From: Pseudopithomyces maydicus
Lineage: Eukaryota > Ascomycota > Dothideomycetes > Pleosporales > Didymosphaeriaceae
Assembly (NCBI GenBank): GCA_026873275.1
Contig: JANTUC010000001.1
Location: forward strand, 2,170,001-2,234,000
Reading direction: 5' to 3'
Length of the DNA stretch: 64,000 bases
Part shown: piece by piece, positions 54,601 to 64,000 of the stretch
How the letters are laid out: the number at the start of each line of letters is the position of its first letter
Numbering within the stretch: position 1 is the first letter of the stretch
Translations under genes and position numbers: made by a program
Notes under the pieces: model-generated
Database searches by the model: none
The model's input: the letters and a program-made list of their open reading frames with translations, nothing else
What the model was told of the DNA's origin: nothing

Positions 54601-56211
54601 GCATTACGACAGGTTCCAACTCATTGTTAATAGCTCCTTACCGAGTGATTGTAGGGCGTCTAGCTCTGGCGATCCTCCACGTTCCGCACAACTCTATTTG
54701 TACTCACCTCGCCGACAACGAAGACACTCCAATATTGTTCAGGTCCGTCTCGCCCGCGCTCAACTCGTCTTAGGTGCGCAGGGCCTGGCTTCCGCAGGAC
54801 CATGTCCAATCATTGTAACGTCACCCGCCGCCACTAGCGGGACTGTGGGACCAGTCTGAGTTTCCTGCGCAAGTCTCCGCCTCAAGAGACCACTCTTTAA
54901 TATTCCTGCGAGTCTCGACGCCCATCACATATGTGGGCATTCGTCGGGAAATTCTCCGTATCTCAAAGACTTATGCACTTCATAAGCGCTGGGCCATCCT
55001 CTGGTAATAGTCGTTGATAGGCCATATCTATCATTGAACCATTTTTGGGCACAGACTGATCGCCTCCGACCAACACCAACCTCACTTGCTCAGACCCTCC
55101 CCGAAAAAGACCCTCTTTTGGAAAGGTGAATTAGTGTAACAGCGCTAATTCTTCTAGGTGGGAGAACTACGCACTTACCCAATCACTTTTCGATACACTG
55201 GGAATTTTGCGATCGTGTAGCTACTTCGCTTCAAGTTGCATAGTTCTTATTTCTAAGATCTAGATTGTTTAGGTCCACCAAATTGTCGCACATGGTTATA
55301 CCGCGACTTAGTAAGTGCGCAAAGTTGGTACAGCACACTGCGATACATGCGAGCTGATGCGCATCTGATTACGCGCCATTTGTACCGCGTGGCCCTCCAA
55401 TACACGTGTTTGGATCACTTCCGCGTGTTCACATCATATTGATTTGTTCCTGCAGTGGAGGTATGAATTTGCACGAAACACTTGCAATTTGCGCTATCTT
55501 CCACTAGAGTGTTGCCCCAGTGTCTAGTTCGTATCTGAGAGTGAAGGGCTCGGTCATCTTTCGCCATAATACTTGTACCCAAGGGGATGGGAACAGTGTG
55601 CTATTCTAAACAGCTAAGAGCGATCTTTAATTTTACACAGCAGGTGCTGATATTGTTGAACTTGGAAATGCACGGAACGTTTCCGTGGAAAATACGCGGC
55701 GTAGGAACGGCTTGAGTGCTGCTTCTAGACACCTGTCCAAGTAGATAGGCACTTTCCCGGGCAGTGCTTCGTGAAGGAGCTTTTTTTGATTCTTTGTATG
55801 AAATCCTAGTCGTGAAATACTATGAATACCCCTATTCCTAGCTGTATGATTTAGTTGTGAATACGCGGACGCGGGCCTGTTATACGTAATTTGCCCCATT
55901 ATTTCGCCATGTCATTGAACCGTAGGTGACGACCATACCCATCTAAACCCATCTGTTTCCAATGAACTACTACGTATCATGCAATGCATCAACCGCAGTC
56001 CACATACAGAAATTTCCTGTCGCTGAAGGCAATTTAATCGCATTAATCTTCCGAAGGAGCAGTAGAGCATATCCGTCCTATCAGTATACCGATGTCTTAT
56101 GTGAACGTACAAATTCTTTTTATCTTGTCTTGTTCCAGAGAAACAAAACCCTTTTTTTCCCAACGCCCACCATGCAATTTTGAAACCACCATTCGACCCC
56201 AAGTACACAGG
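51606..56211. other. 4.6-kb gene-free interval
   Basis: Starts with a T-rich 3' flank (51750-51900), then unremarkable sequence. No open frame with motifs, no clear repeat, no tRNA. From about 53.7 kb on it is more AT-rich. Confidence 0.45.
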
Positions 56212-58292
56212 TCATTTCAAGATACCATATACCGCTCCCATATCACTCTCTTTCCCTCCCCTCGACTCGTCCACGGCCTTCTGCCACTTCCACATCCTAC
56301 AATATAACCCCTCAGTCATCCAAATCAAGCTACTGCCTACCAAACATCCCATCCACAACCCCTTGAGATCCAATTTCAGGGGCCCGAAACATAGCGCAAA
56401 TGCCACAGGAATTGCGACCAGATAGTATACCCCGAGATTAATATATCCTCCAATGTCCTGGCGCCCCAGTCCACGCAGCACTGCATTAGCCAGCGCTGTT
56501 CCCGCATCCGAGAGCTGGAACAGCGCTAAGATAGGCATCACGGAGGCGGCGATGCGGATTACTTCCGGATCCGACGTAATTGCACGCGGGATGTGATGAC
56601 GCAGCAGGGTCAGGAATGTGGCGTCGAGAAGGCCAATGGAAAGGAAGACGAAGACATAGGTCCGGGTTGCGATGCGGGCTGCGGGGAGGGCGCCGGCTAG
56701 CGGATAGTCAGAGAAATTTAATTTAGAGCAGTATACAGGCGAATAAAGGGTAATAACGCCATGCCTACATACCTCCGATGAGATTTCCCAGGCGTGTAGA
56801 CACGGCAACGCTGGTGCTGAAAGGGATGTGGTAGATTGTGATAGCCGTGGTCATGATGACACTCTGGGCGGCAAGGTGCTCAGTTGAGAGGTAAGATGCA
56901 GAGAAAGCGGTTGGTTGTCAGTACAGCATGGCAACGCTTGGACAATTCCGGGTAGACTCACTGAGGATGTCAAAAGCGAGCCATTCGGCTTCAGTCATGA
57001 CGATTCCAGGAACGCTAAGTTTGCACATTGGGCCCCAGTTTTTGAGGGCAGCATGAGTGAAACCTCCCCAGCACTCGAGGCTCCTGGGTGCGATGAAGTA
57101 TACGTATACCCAGAGAAAGATTGGAAGAAGAGTATTCGAGAGAACAGTTGCGAGTGCGGCGCCAGTGAGGTCCCAGTCTAAGACGAAGACGAAGAGATAA
57201 TTCAGGAGGATATTGATGGGCGTGGCGAGAACCAGAACGAATAGTGATGCGTTGAATAAGCCTTGTGCTTGAGTAAACCTGTAAGGTGTTAGTCTGCATA
57301 GAGAATTCTTGAAAGTGTTCCTCGACAGAACTTCGCAAAGCTCTTCATTCGCGGCAGATTGCTCATGTCGGCTGTACTACCGACGTACCTTTTCCCAGCT
57401 TCAAAGATAGCATATCCTGGAGCACCTGCTAGCAATATTCTTAGGTAACGACCAGCCATGAAAGCCAACTCTTTCTCGGGCACAAGCGCAGCCAGAATCC
57501 ATCCTGAGCACAACCAAACCGCCCCAATAGGAATAGTCACGAGAAGCATCAAAAGCACCATACGCTGCAAATGCAACCCAACCTGCTCTTTTCTTCCACC
57601 CCCGTAGGCTTGCGCACAAAGCGTATCTAAGCTCGTAGCAAGGCCTTCATATACCGCAAGCCCAGTGATATTCGCTGTCATTGTAGCGAGAGACACGGCG
57701 CCCAGCTCACTGGTTCCAATGTGACCAACCACAAAGATGGTAACAAGGCTAAAGCTGTACTGTAGAACGTACGTCAGGCATAGTGGTATGGAATACTTTT
57801 CTAGAATTAGCAAAGAGTATGATTCACGAAGCCTCCAATGTAAGAGGCTTACCTTGACCAATATTCTCATCTCTTTTCCTGCGCTCGTATCGATCTCCCC
57901 TCCCTCTCTCTCCATCAACGCCTCTTCCTCCCCCGCATCCGCTACAACCGCACCATAACCACCATGTCTCTTGTCAACATCATCAACAAGCAAAGGCCGC
58001 GCGAGCGAGCTGCTAGCCGAAAATCGGCGAGGGCCCTCATGCGTCTCCATGTAGTCGCTAAGCCAAGCTCTCAGTACGTGTACGTACTCTTCAACCAGGC
58101 AATTGCGGGCAGCTCAACGCACCCAGGCTTTCCCCTTGACTCTACAGGATCTGCAACCTCGTCGTGATGCACAAGAGTTACCGACGAAGTGGTCGTGTAA
58201 CCATCGTCGCTGGAGCGAGTTGCTTGTTGTCGATGAGATTGTCGCGCTTGCGCTTGTGGGTCGCGGGGTGGGGCCTCGGCGATGGCGTGCAT
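56212..58292 (-). CDS. MATE-family multidrug/toxin efflux transporter, with one frame break and one missing splice acceptor
   Basis: Proton- or sodium-coupled efflux pump with 12 expected spans. Predicted exons: 58292-57853, 57795-57389, 57278-56962, 56898-56773, 56696-56212; about 591 aa once one base is added. Seen: YSIPLCLTYVLQYSFSLVTI, FVVGHIGTSELGAVSLATMT, EGLATSLDTLCAQAYGGGRK (family signature), FTQAQGLFNASLF, SYLSTEHLAAQSVIMTTAIT and GLGRQDIGGYINLGVYYLVA. Two defects appear. Near 58088 one G is missing, after which the frame reads EYVHVLRAWLSDY into METHEGPRR. Before 56898 the expected acceptor is absent: the intron has branch actgac and a pyrimidine tract but meets the exon as ctctg|CATCTTAC with no AG. 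A start at METHEG (58050) avoids the first defect only. Start codon uncertain. Confidence 0.85.
56896..56900 (-). other. Intron end without AG in the MATE gene
   Basis: The reading frame requires splicing to ..CA TCT TAC (SYLST), but the bases before are ctctg. A GCAGCA reduced to GCA by a 3-nt slip would explain it. No in-frame AG alternative keeps this conserved helix. Confidence 0.55.
58085..58091 (-). other. Apparent 1-nt deletion in the MATE N-terminal region
   Basis: Frame upstream reads ELPAIAWLK; adding one G after AAG gives EYVHVLRAWLSDY and then METHEGPRR in frame. The stretch between is too short for an intron. Confidence 0.55.
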
Positions 58293-61200
58293 TGGGGCGG
58301 TTGGGGTCGGCTAGGACGGATGCGGGATGTGTAGGGACGCCCGAGTTGGGCTGCAGGAACGCCGTGAGCGATGGGATATGCTGTGGCATTTAGGTGCCAT
58401 TGTCTATTTTATGGTGCGGTTGTATCGAGGCAAGAGTTGTGCATCTGTTCTTTTTGAAAAGGGAGTTGCAACTGTTGGCTGTGGTAGCTGAGCCAGGCAC
58501 ACTACGGCAGCACCATAACAGATCCCGGGCGCGTGAAGGAAAGTCGGTATACGTGGTAGTTCTGGGTGAACAACTTTGGACATTATTCTCGCTGATTGAA
58601 AAGCGATCAGTCCATCGCTTCTAGAACACTATGTAGTTGAGTGATGAAGCAGTCAAGCAAAACACAAGCTTTGTGTGCCTTGTTGACGACAAAATATTCT
58701 CTTCTCTCCTTCTTCTTCTTCTTTTGGAAGAGGTAAACGGCGGCGTTTCGTCCAAGGCGTTGTAGAGGTAAATACCACTATGAACCTCGAAATCCAAAGA
58801 CCACGCAATCGCTCAAAACTAGCCTGATGAAGGTCAACATACCAAGCAAAACGAAGTGAACTAAACGCAAACCGCGTCATCAATCCAAGAATTTCGTCTG
58901 ATATAATCAGCTAACGTGCACCGCGTTGTGAACAGTGCTTGCTGCTCTTTTCCTCGGAGATCGAAAGCTGGACGCCAAAATCAAAGAAGACTTGCGGAAT
59001 TTCCCAACTCAAATAGCTCACGCAAGCTGAATTTTATCTCTTCACATCCCCGCAATTGCTTACTAAAAAATTGAATTGCCGTGTCTCACTTAGACATAGT
59101 TCGGTACATGTGCGTGGCTATCCTGAGAACTGGAACCTTTGATCTACCCACGATTTTTTTAGGTTCAACAGGGTCGAAGGTTGCACAACGTTGGGTCCAA
59201 GAGACTTGTTTGTCGCACAGACTGATGGGTCCGGAGTACCTGATTGCATAGTTTTGTCGAACACGTGCAGACCAACTTTCCCCAAAAATCAAAATTGTGG
59301 CATATACTTTCTTCGACTGTGTCATCTTGTGTTGCAGTCTTTTTCATAATCGCTTCTGGGCCAAGAAAATGCCGCCCAGGTTCACTCAACTGCATTCTTT
59401 CGAAGTGAGCAAAGCAATTGAGCACTGCCAGATAAAATGGTCATACAAACATTCGCAACACAAGACAGGGGAGAAGATGTCATACTTTGGAGAGCGGTTG
59501 TGTATCCAAGTGCTGAGTAGCTGACAATTACTAGTCCAGCGGTTCTATGATACAAGGGAGACTTAATTCTGGCCTGCCCTCGTCTACTGAGAATTTGTAA
59601 TACAAGAAGAAAGACACATGAGACTCACGAATTTTTCAGCAATATTGCACAAACAAGAGCGAGTAGGACCAACATGTGATTGAAACAATCCCCGCCTTGG
59701 TGGCACAGTCAGTGGCGTGAAATCGTGCAGAGTGCATATAGATTGCGCCGATTATGCGGGGTCGGATTGTGCCGATCTGTCAACTTGGTGCCCGGGTGTA
59801 TTGAAGCATGCAAGAAGCCTGCGTGCGTTTACTTGCATTAGTTGAGACAGCAACAAGCAAACGACATGAGGGAATACGGCACTAATGCAATATGCCATTC
59901 TTTTGTGAAAAATGCGCTGTTAAAAAATACGTGCAGCTTATTGCGATTGTTGTTCCTGGGCATACACTTCGACGGATCGCCAACTTTGCCTGACGCTTTG
60001 CGATCTACTTTCTCCACGCTCTAGTAAATGTACTTTGGTATCAACGTTGATTTGTGTTACAATGATCCAAGGGAGCCCCGGTAGGTTTGTCTTATCATCT
60101 GTCAATCTACACCTGCATACCCGTTGGCCGGGTTCTCAGTGGCGTAGGTGGTCATCTACAGGTGACAATGTGCTACGGTGTGACGATGATGAAAACCAAC
60201 ATTATCACAAAATGCCAGCTGCTGTAAAACATAATAACCGGAGCAAATGCGACTGGCTGTGATGCCGAAAATTGCCGCCATACTGCCGTATTTGTTGGTG
60301 AACACGGCTGCAGAGCGCTTGCAAGCTTGCGATGTCTTTCCCGCTTGTACCCAGACACGACAGCAAACGATTTGCACCCTTGTACGCACGTGGAAATTCT
60401 CCACAGCACGCAGATCTCGTGCCCTGACATTAGAGCACAGGATGTCTCATCCTTTGGGCCAGGATTCCATCGGAACAGAACCGAGAGTTGCGCAATAAGT
60501 GCAGTGACTACTACGATGGAAAAAAACACGCGGATAAAACTTACCAGGATGTGCTCTATGGGCACCAACGTATCACACGACCATTCCCAGATGGAGGTCT
60601 AATCCGAACTTTGAGCCCCTTGCGCTTTCAGGATGAAAGTTTGGTTCAGCAATATATAAAGCATGGAATGCACAAATTAGCCTGAGACTTTATGCATTTG
60701 ATATGTTCCGCGGGTGTACGCGACGATCTTCATTGGCCACGAGACGATGACCCACATGAGCTGACCCTTGCTCGGTGAGCCGGAGCAGGGCCTCCCGCGT
60801 ATCTTTAGGCAAGTCCAAGAGTCTTCGTTGAAGCGCACACTTAACCGCGCAACTGTGCCACATCAGCGCCTTGAAAGGTTCTCGAACATCTTTGACAATG
60901 GTTCGCGCCCAACGGTTATGCTCATGCTTTGCGAAAGTCGTGTATGTCAAGAAGGTTGTGGACAGGGCCCCGCAGATGACCTGTGCGTGCGAGTAGACGG
61001 CGAGCACTTCAGAGAGTAATGATTGTCTCAATCGTCCGACCTCGACATTGTATGCTTTCATGCATGAGTAACTGTGGATACATACAAGGGGGCGGCGTCG
61101 AAGCAGAAGATGATGACCATGTGGGCAGATGTCCAAGCTCTGCAGGCATCACACGGCTGCCTCTGTACTGAAAATGACATTCGAGGGAGAAGCTTAGCTC

Positions 61201-61971
61201 GAGTTTAGAGTCGAAGATGTGAAACAGTAAATTTTATCTCTCGAATGTCAGGCTCTACCTCAGGCTTTACCCGGCAGCCATGAACGACATTGCAGCCAAT
61301 GACCGTGTGAGCTCTGGTGGTACTGCATACTCCTCACTAAAGAAGGAAGATCAGCGACCCTCTTTTGCGAATGTCGTAACTCCTGGCTCGTGTTTACCGA
61401 GGCGTTGGCCCATCGTTTCCCAGAACTGTCTTACGACTAAACCCACTAGTTGTTCGTAGAGTCCTTTCGCTTGGAATTAAGCGACTTGACACCCCCTAGC
61501 TCCCGTGGCGCGGATGTCACAGTGTCAAGACTTCAGAAGCGGAGACTTGAGAATGAACAACCGTTTGCCAGTGTGTAGGCTCTGCCTAGGTGTTAAAGTC
61601 AACGAGATAGAAAGTCTGTAATCTGTGTTTGCCAATGAAATAGAAATTACCCCTGGCTTTTCGCTGCTTCCATACGCCTGTGCACCTTCTCATTGAGTTC
61701 TACGTTGAGGGGCTAGGTATGACAGATATACGCTACTAAGACCGGATCGTCGCGGTCGTTGCTTTCCGTCTACCCCGTCCCGTGTACCGCCTAGGTTCGG
61801 TCTAACCGCGGTCCTTTGATTAAGGTTTTCGACCACGCCCCCCGACCATGGGTCTCACCTGCCACTGTTGCAGAGACCTGGGGCATATATGGAGCTTCGG
61901 ACCCTAATGTCAACATTGATGGCATTTGTAGTACCATAACCAGTCAATTTGGTATCTACATTGGAACCAAC
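58293..61971. other. 3.7-kb gene-free interval
   Basis: The first about 100 bp may hold more of the MATE N-terminus (a minus-strand frame from 58389). The rest has only short frames on both strands, for example 60690-61061 on the minus strand, with no motif. No transposon or RNA gene recognised. Confidence 0.45.
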
Positions 61972-63292
61972 ATGGGTACCTCTCCCCGAGGTAGAACGGC
62001 GCTTGAGGTGTCCACCGTATTCACCGTACTCGCTTTTATTGTTGTTGCTTTGAGGTTGTACACACGGCTATTCCTCGTGAGGGTATTTCATATCGAAGAG
62101 TACCTCATTGCCTTGGCCATGGTACAGTTCACTCCACAATCTCATTCGAGCAACTGTTCACAGTCTTCTAGATATGTTCTATTGGCTTGACAATATGTAT
62201 TGGGATACGTAAGTCTTCCGAGCTCTGTGGAAGAGATTGCTTCTAATACTTTCGCAGAGGTAAAATTCGGTATGGGCCACCACGAGGTAGAGTTGGGTCC
62301 CAATGATCAGCCGAACGCGCTCAAGGTACGTCGTGACTTTCCTCTTGGTTTCTAAAACTGATGATTGATAGGGTTTCTTCGCCAGCCTGATCGTTTACTA
62401 CCTCTCCCTGGGCCTCACAAAGGCATCGATCGTTCTCCAGTATCGCCGTGTTTTCCCACTCCGAAATGTGCAGAGGGCATGCTGGATTGTTCTCGCAATC
62501 ATCATAAGCTATACCATCTGGACTGTATTGGGGTCTATATTTGCCTGCATTCCTACGAGAGCCTTTTGGACCAAAGAACCGGGCGCCTCATGTATTAACC
62601 AAATCATCATGTGGTTCACCAACGCCGCGATAAACATCGCTACAGATTTCATTATAATTCTTCTCCCCATGCCTGTGATCAAGAGCTTGCAGCTTGCGCG
62701 CCGCCAGAAGCTCGCCCTCTATGTCATTTTCGCCATCGGTGGCATGTAAGTTGGCACACTCCACCCATACACATTATCAGCACACTCCAGCTAACACATT
62801 ACCAGCGTATGTCTCATGTCCATCCTCCGTCTCCAATCCATCGCCGTGATCTCCAACTCCCCCGATCCCGTGTACGATAATCCTCCCGCCGCAACCTGGT
62901 CCTCGGTCGAAACCAACGTCGGCATAATGTGCTCATGTCTTCCATGCCTTCGACCCCTCGTCGTACGCTACTTCCCGAGCGCATTCGCTTCGAGTCGCAA
63001 GTCCAGTGTCCTGCCTGGCAGCAGTCGACGCCGCAGCCGTGCTGCGTATTTCCGACATTCGTCGCCGCCGACGATGCTAGGAGATCTGCAATCACACCTT
63101 GAAACTAAGATTGATCGCGGCGACGAAGGAATTGTAATCGGCTCTGATGCTAGAATACAAGTACACACAGAAGTGAGAGTGAAGGTGGAACAGAAGGAGG
63201 AACACTGTGACAGGCATAGTGCAAAGGATCTCGATATGAAGCCAGGGGCTAGCACAGATTCCTTGGTTAAAGAACCCGATTCACCGGTTTGA
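61972..63292 (+). CDS. Rhodopsin-fold integral membrane protein, PTH11-like (fungal-specific)
   Basis: Seven-span membrane protein of the fungal group related to PTH11-type receptors and 'SAT4/SC1 cluster protein 4' proteins. Exons 61972-62121, 62172-62208, 62258-62325, 62372-62745, 62806-63292; introns 46-60 nt; 371 aa. The start is the first ATG in frame, in the usual place (MGTSPRG..LEVSTVF). Family blocks: VALRLYTRLFLVRVFHIEEYL, GMGHHEVEL, GFFASLIVYYLSLGLTKASI then LQYRRVFP, CINQIIMWFTNAAINIATDF, IILLPMPVIKSL, IGGIVCLMSILRLQSIAVI and ATWSSVETNVGIMCSCLPCL. The cysteine-rich CFEM domain of true Pth11 is absent. The tail of about 100 residues is polar and cytosolic. Ligand unknown. The second exon is only 37 nt. 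Confidence 0.88.
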
Positions 63293-64000
63293 ATGGGGAT
63301 TTAATGGGAAGTTCATGAAGATGTTTTTGTTGTTGAGCCGGCCTCGCGGGAATAGAACGATGGCCTGATTGATTGGATTGTCATTGTTTGATGGCGACAT
63401 TCCACATATCGAATAGGCACTAATGATGGATTGGAAAGCAAACGATCTGCAGTGAACTGCATTATACCTTGTAATACACGCATGTACAATACTATTCTAT
63501 GAGCATTCACTGCCCAAATCCAGATAATCAAATGCGCATGAATGATTTCAATAAGCTTCGTCAGGAGCAGGTCGCTGTCTAGAGACGATTGCTTAATTAA
63601 GATACGCTGTATACATATCCTCGCTGAGTTCCGCTATCATGAAGTCGGAGATTTGAAATTCATCCGGTGACGTTCCGTAATGACGTTCATAATATGGACG
63701 GTTCGGATAAGGTTGCGTTACTAACGTCACCCGACAACAATAGCGTCCCACAGGATGTGTTCTGTGTCCTGAGGTCCGATATGTTCTATCTCCTGGCACT
63801 AGTCTAGCCCTAGCTCTAGCATCAACCGTGCGTTTTGTTAACTTTACTAGTGGACTTGTTCTGCAGCCCTGATGGGATCACATTCTTCAGGTTCAGGCAC
63901 GCGACTTCGATTCCTGGTAGTCGGAATGAAAACCACGTGCAGCGCACTTCAATATAGCCGTGCAAATCATATTTTTAGGCATGACCAGCGTCCACATTGT
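63293..64000. other. Terminal gene-free stretch
   Basis: 3' flank of the rhodopsin-fold gene; slightly AT-rich. No gene recognisable before the window ends. Confidence 0.4.

Noticed and set aside
58293..58389. MATE N-terminus starting at the ATG at 58389
   Set aside because: This frame reads Ser/Pro-rich protein but does not enter the MATE frame without a second frame change; the ATG at 58292 is in the needed frame.
60690..61061. 124-codon minus-strand ORF with a plausible-looking C-terminus
   Set aside because: No motif; isolated in a gene-free region with other chance frames.

Overview
The window reads as nuclear DNA of a filamentous ascomycete (Pezizomycotina, possibly a dothideomycete). 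The protein-coding genes are interrupted by short introns (about 46-280 nt) with fungal splice signals (GTANGT donors, CTRAY branch points such as gctaac/actaac, YAG acceptors). The genes include Pds5, Tti1, Sec61-beta, eEF1B-gamma, mitochondrial uS9, a class II cAMP phosphodiesterase and a Thi5/Nmt1-type pyrimidine synthase. I find no rRNA, tRNA, transposon, CRISPR array, or PKS/NRPS gene.

Layout. 1-4.7 kb: divergent Pds5 (3' end outside the window) and TTI1. 5-6.3 kb: an orphan Lys/Glu-rich protein. 7.1-11.3 kb: two NAD(P)H enzymes (a leukotriene-B4-dehydrogenase-like reductase and a xylose-reductase-type aldo-keto reductase) between microsatellites. 13-15 kb: a four-helix membrane protein and an F-box protein. 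17.5-20.8 kb: a conserved disordered fungal protein and SBH1 (Sec61-beta). 21.2-29.2 kb: a minus-strand run of D-amino-acid oxidase, a short-chain dehydrogenase, THI5/NMT1 with a TPP riboswitch in a 5'-leader intron, and an APC/choline-type permease. 29.3-39.9 kb: more AT-rich, with a small Cys-rich secreted protein, a large membrane protein, an NmrA-like protein, PrpF and a Gal80-like oxidoreductase-fold protein. 39.9-46.3 kb: cAMP phosphodiesterase, then eEF1B-gamma and uS9m sharing one 271-bp promoter. 46.3-64 kb: gene-poor, holding one Gln/Asn-rich conserved protein, a MATE transporter and a rhodopsin-fold (PTH11-like) membrane protein.

The most interesting signal is upstream of THI5. The leader carries a TPP aptamer (conserved CUGAGA and GAUCAGGAUAAU..GCG elements), two candidate 5' splice sites, and a 12-nt aptamer segment that can pair at 11 of 12 positions with the second splice site. 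Use of that splice site leaves a short upstream ORF that overlaps the THI5 start codon out of frame. This is a complete, readable model of splicing control by thiamine pyrophosphate.

A second window-wide pattern is that four accessory metabolic or transport genes (LTB4DH-like, xylose reductase, D-amino-acid oxidase, MATE) show frame breaks, mostly in C/G runs, while the housekeeping genes are intact. These are either base-call errors or recent decay; reads or RNA-seq would decide. All exon maps below were read by eye from splice signals and reading frame, so exact boundaries are predictions.
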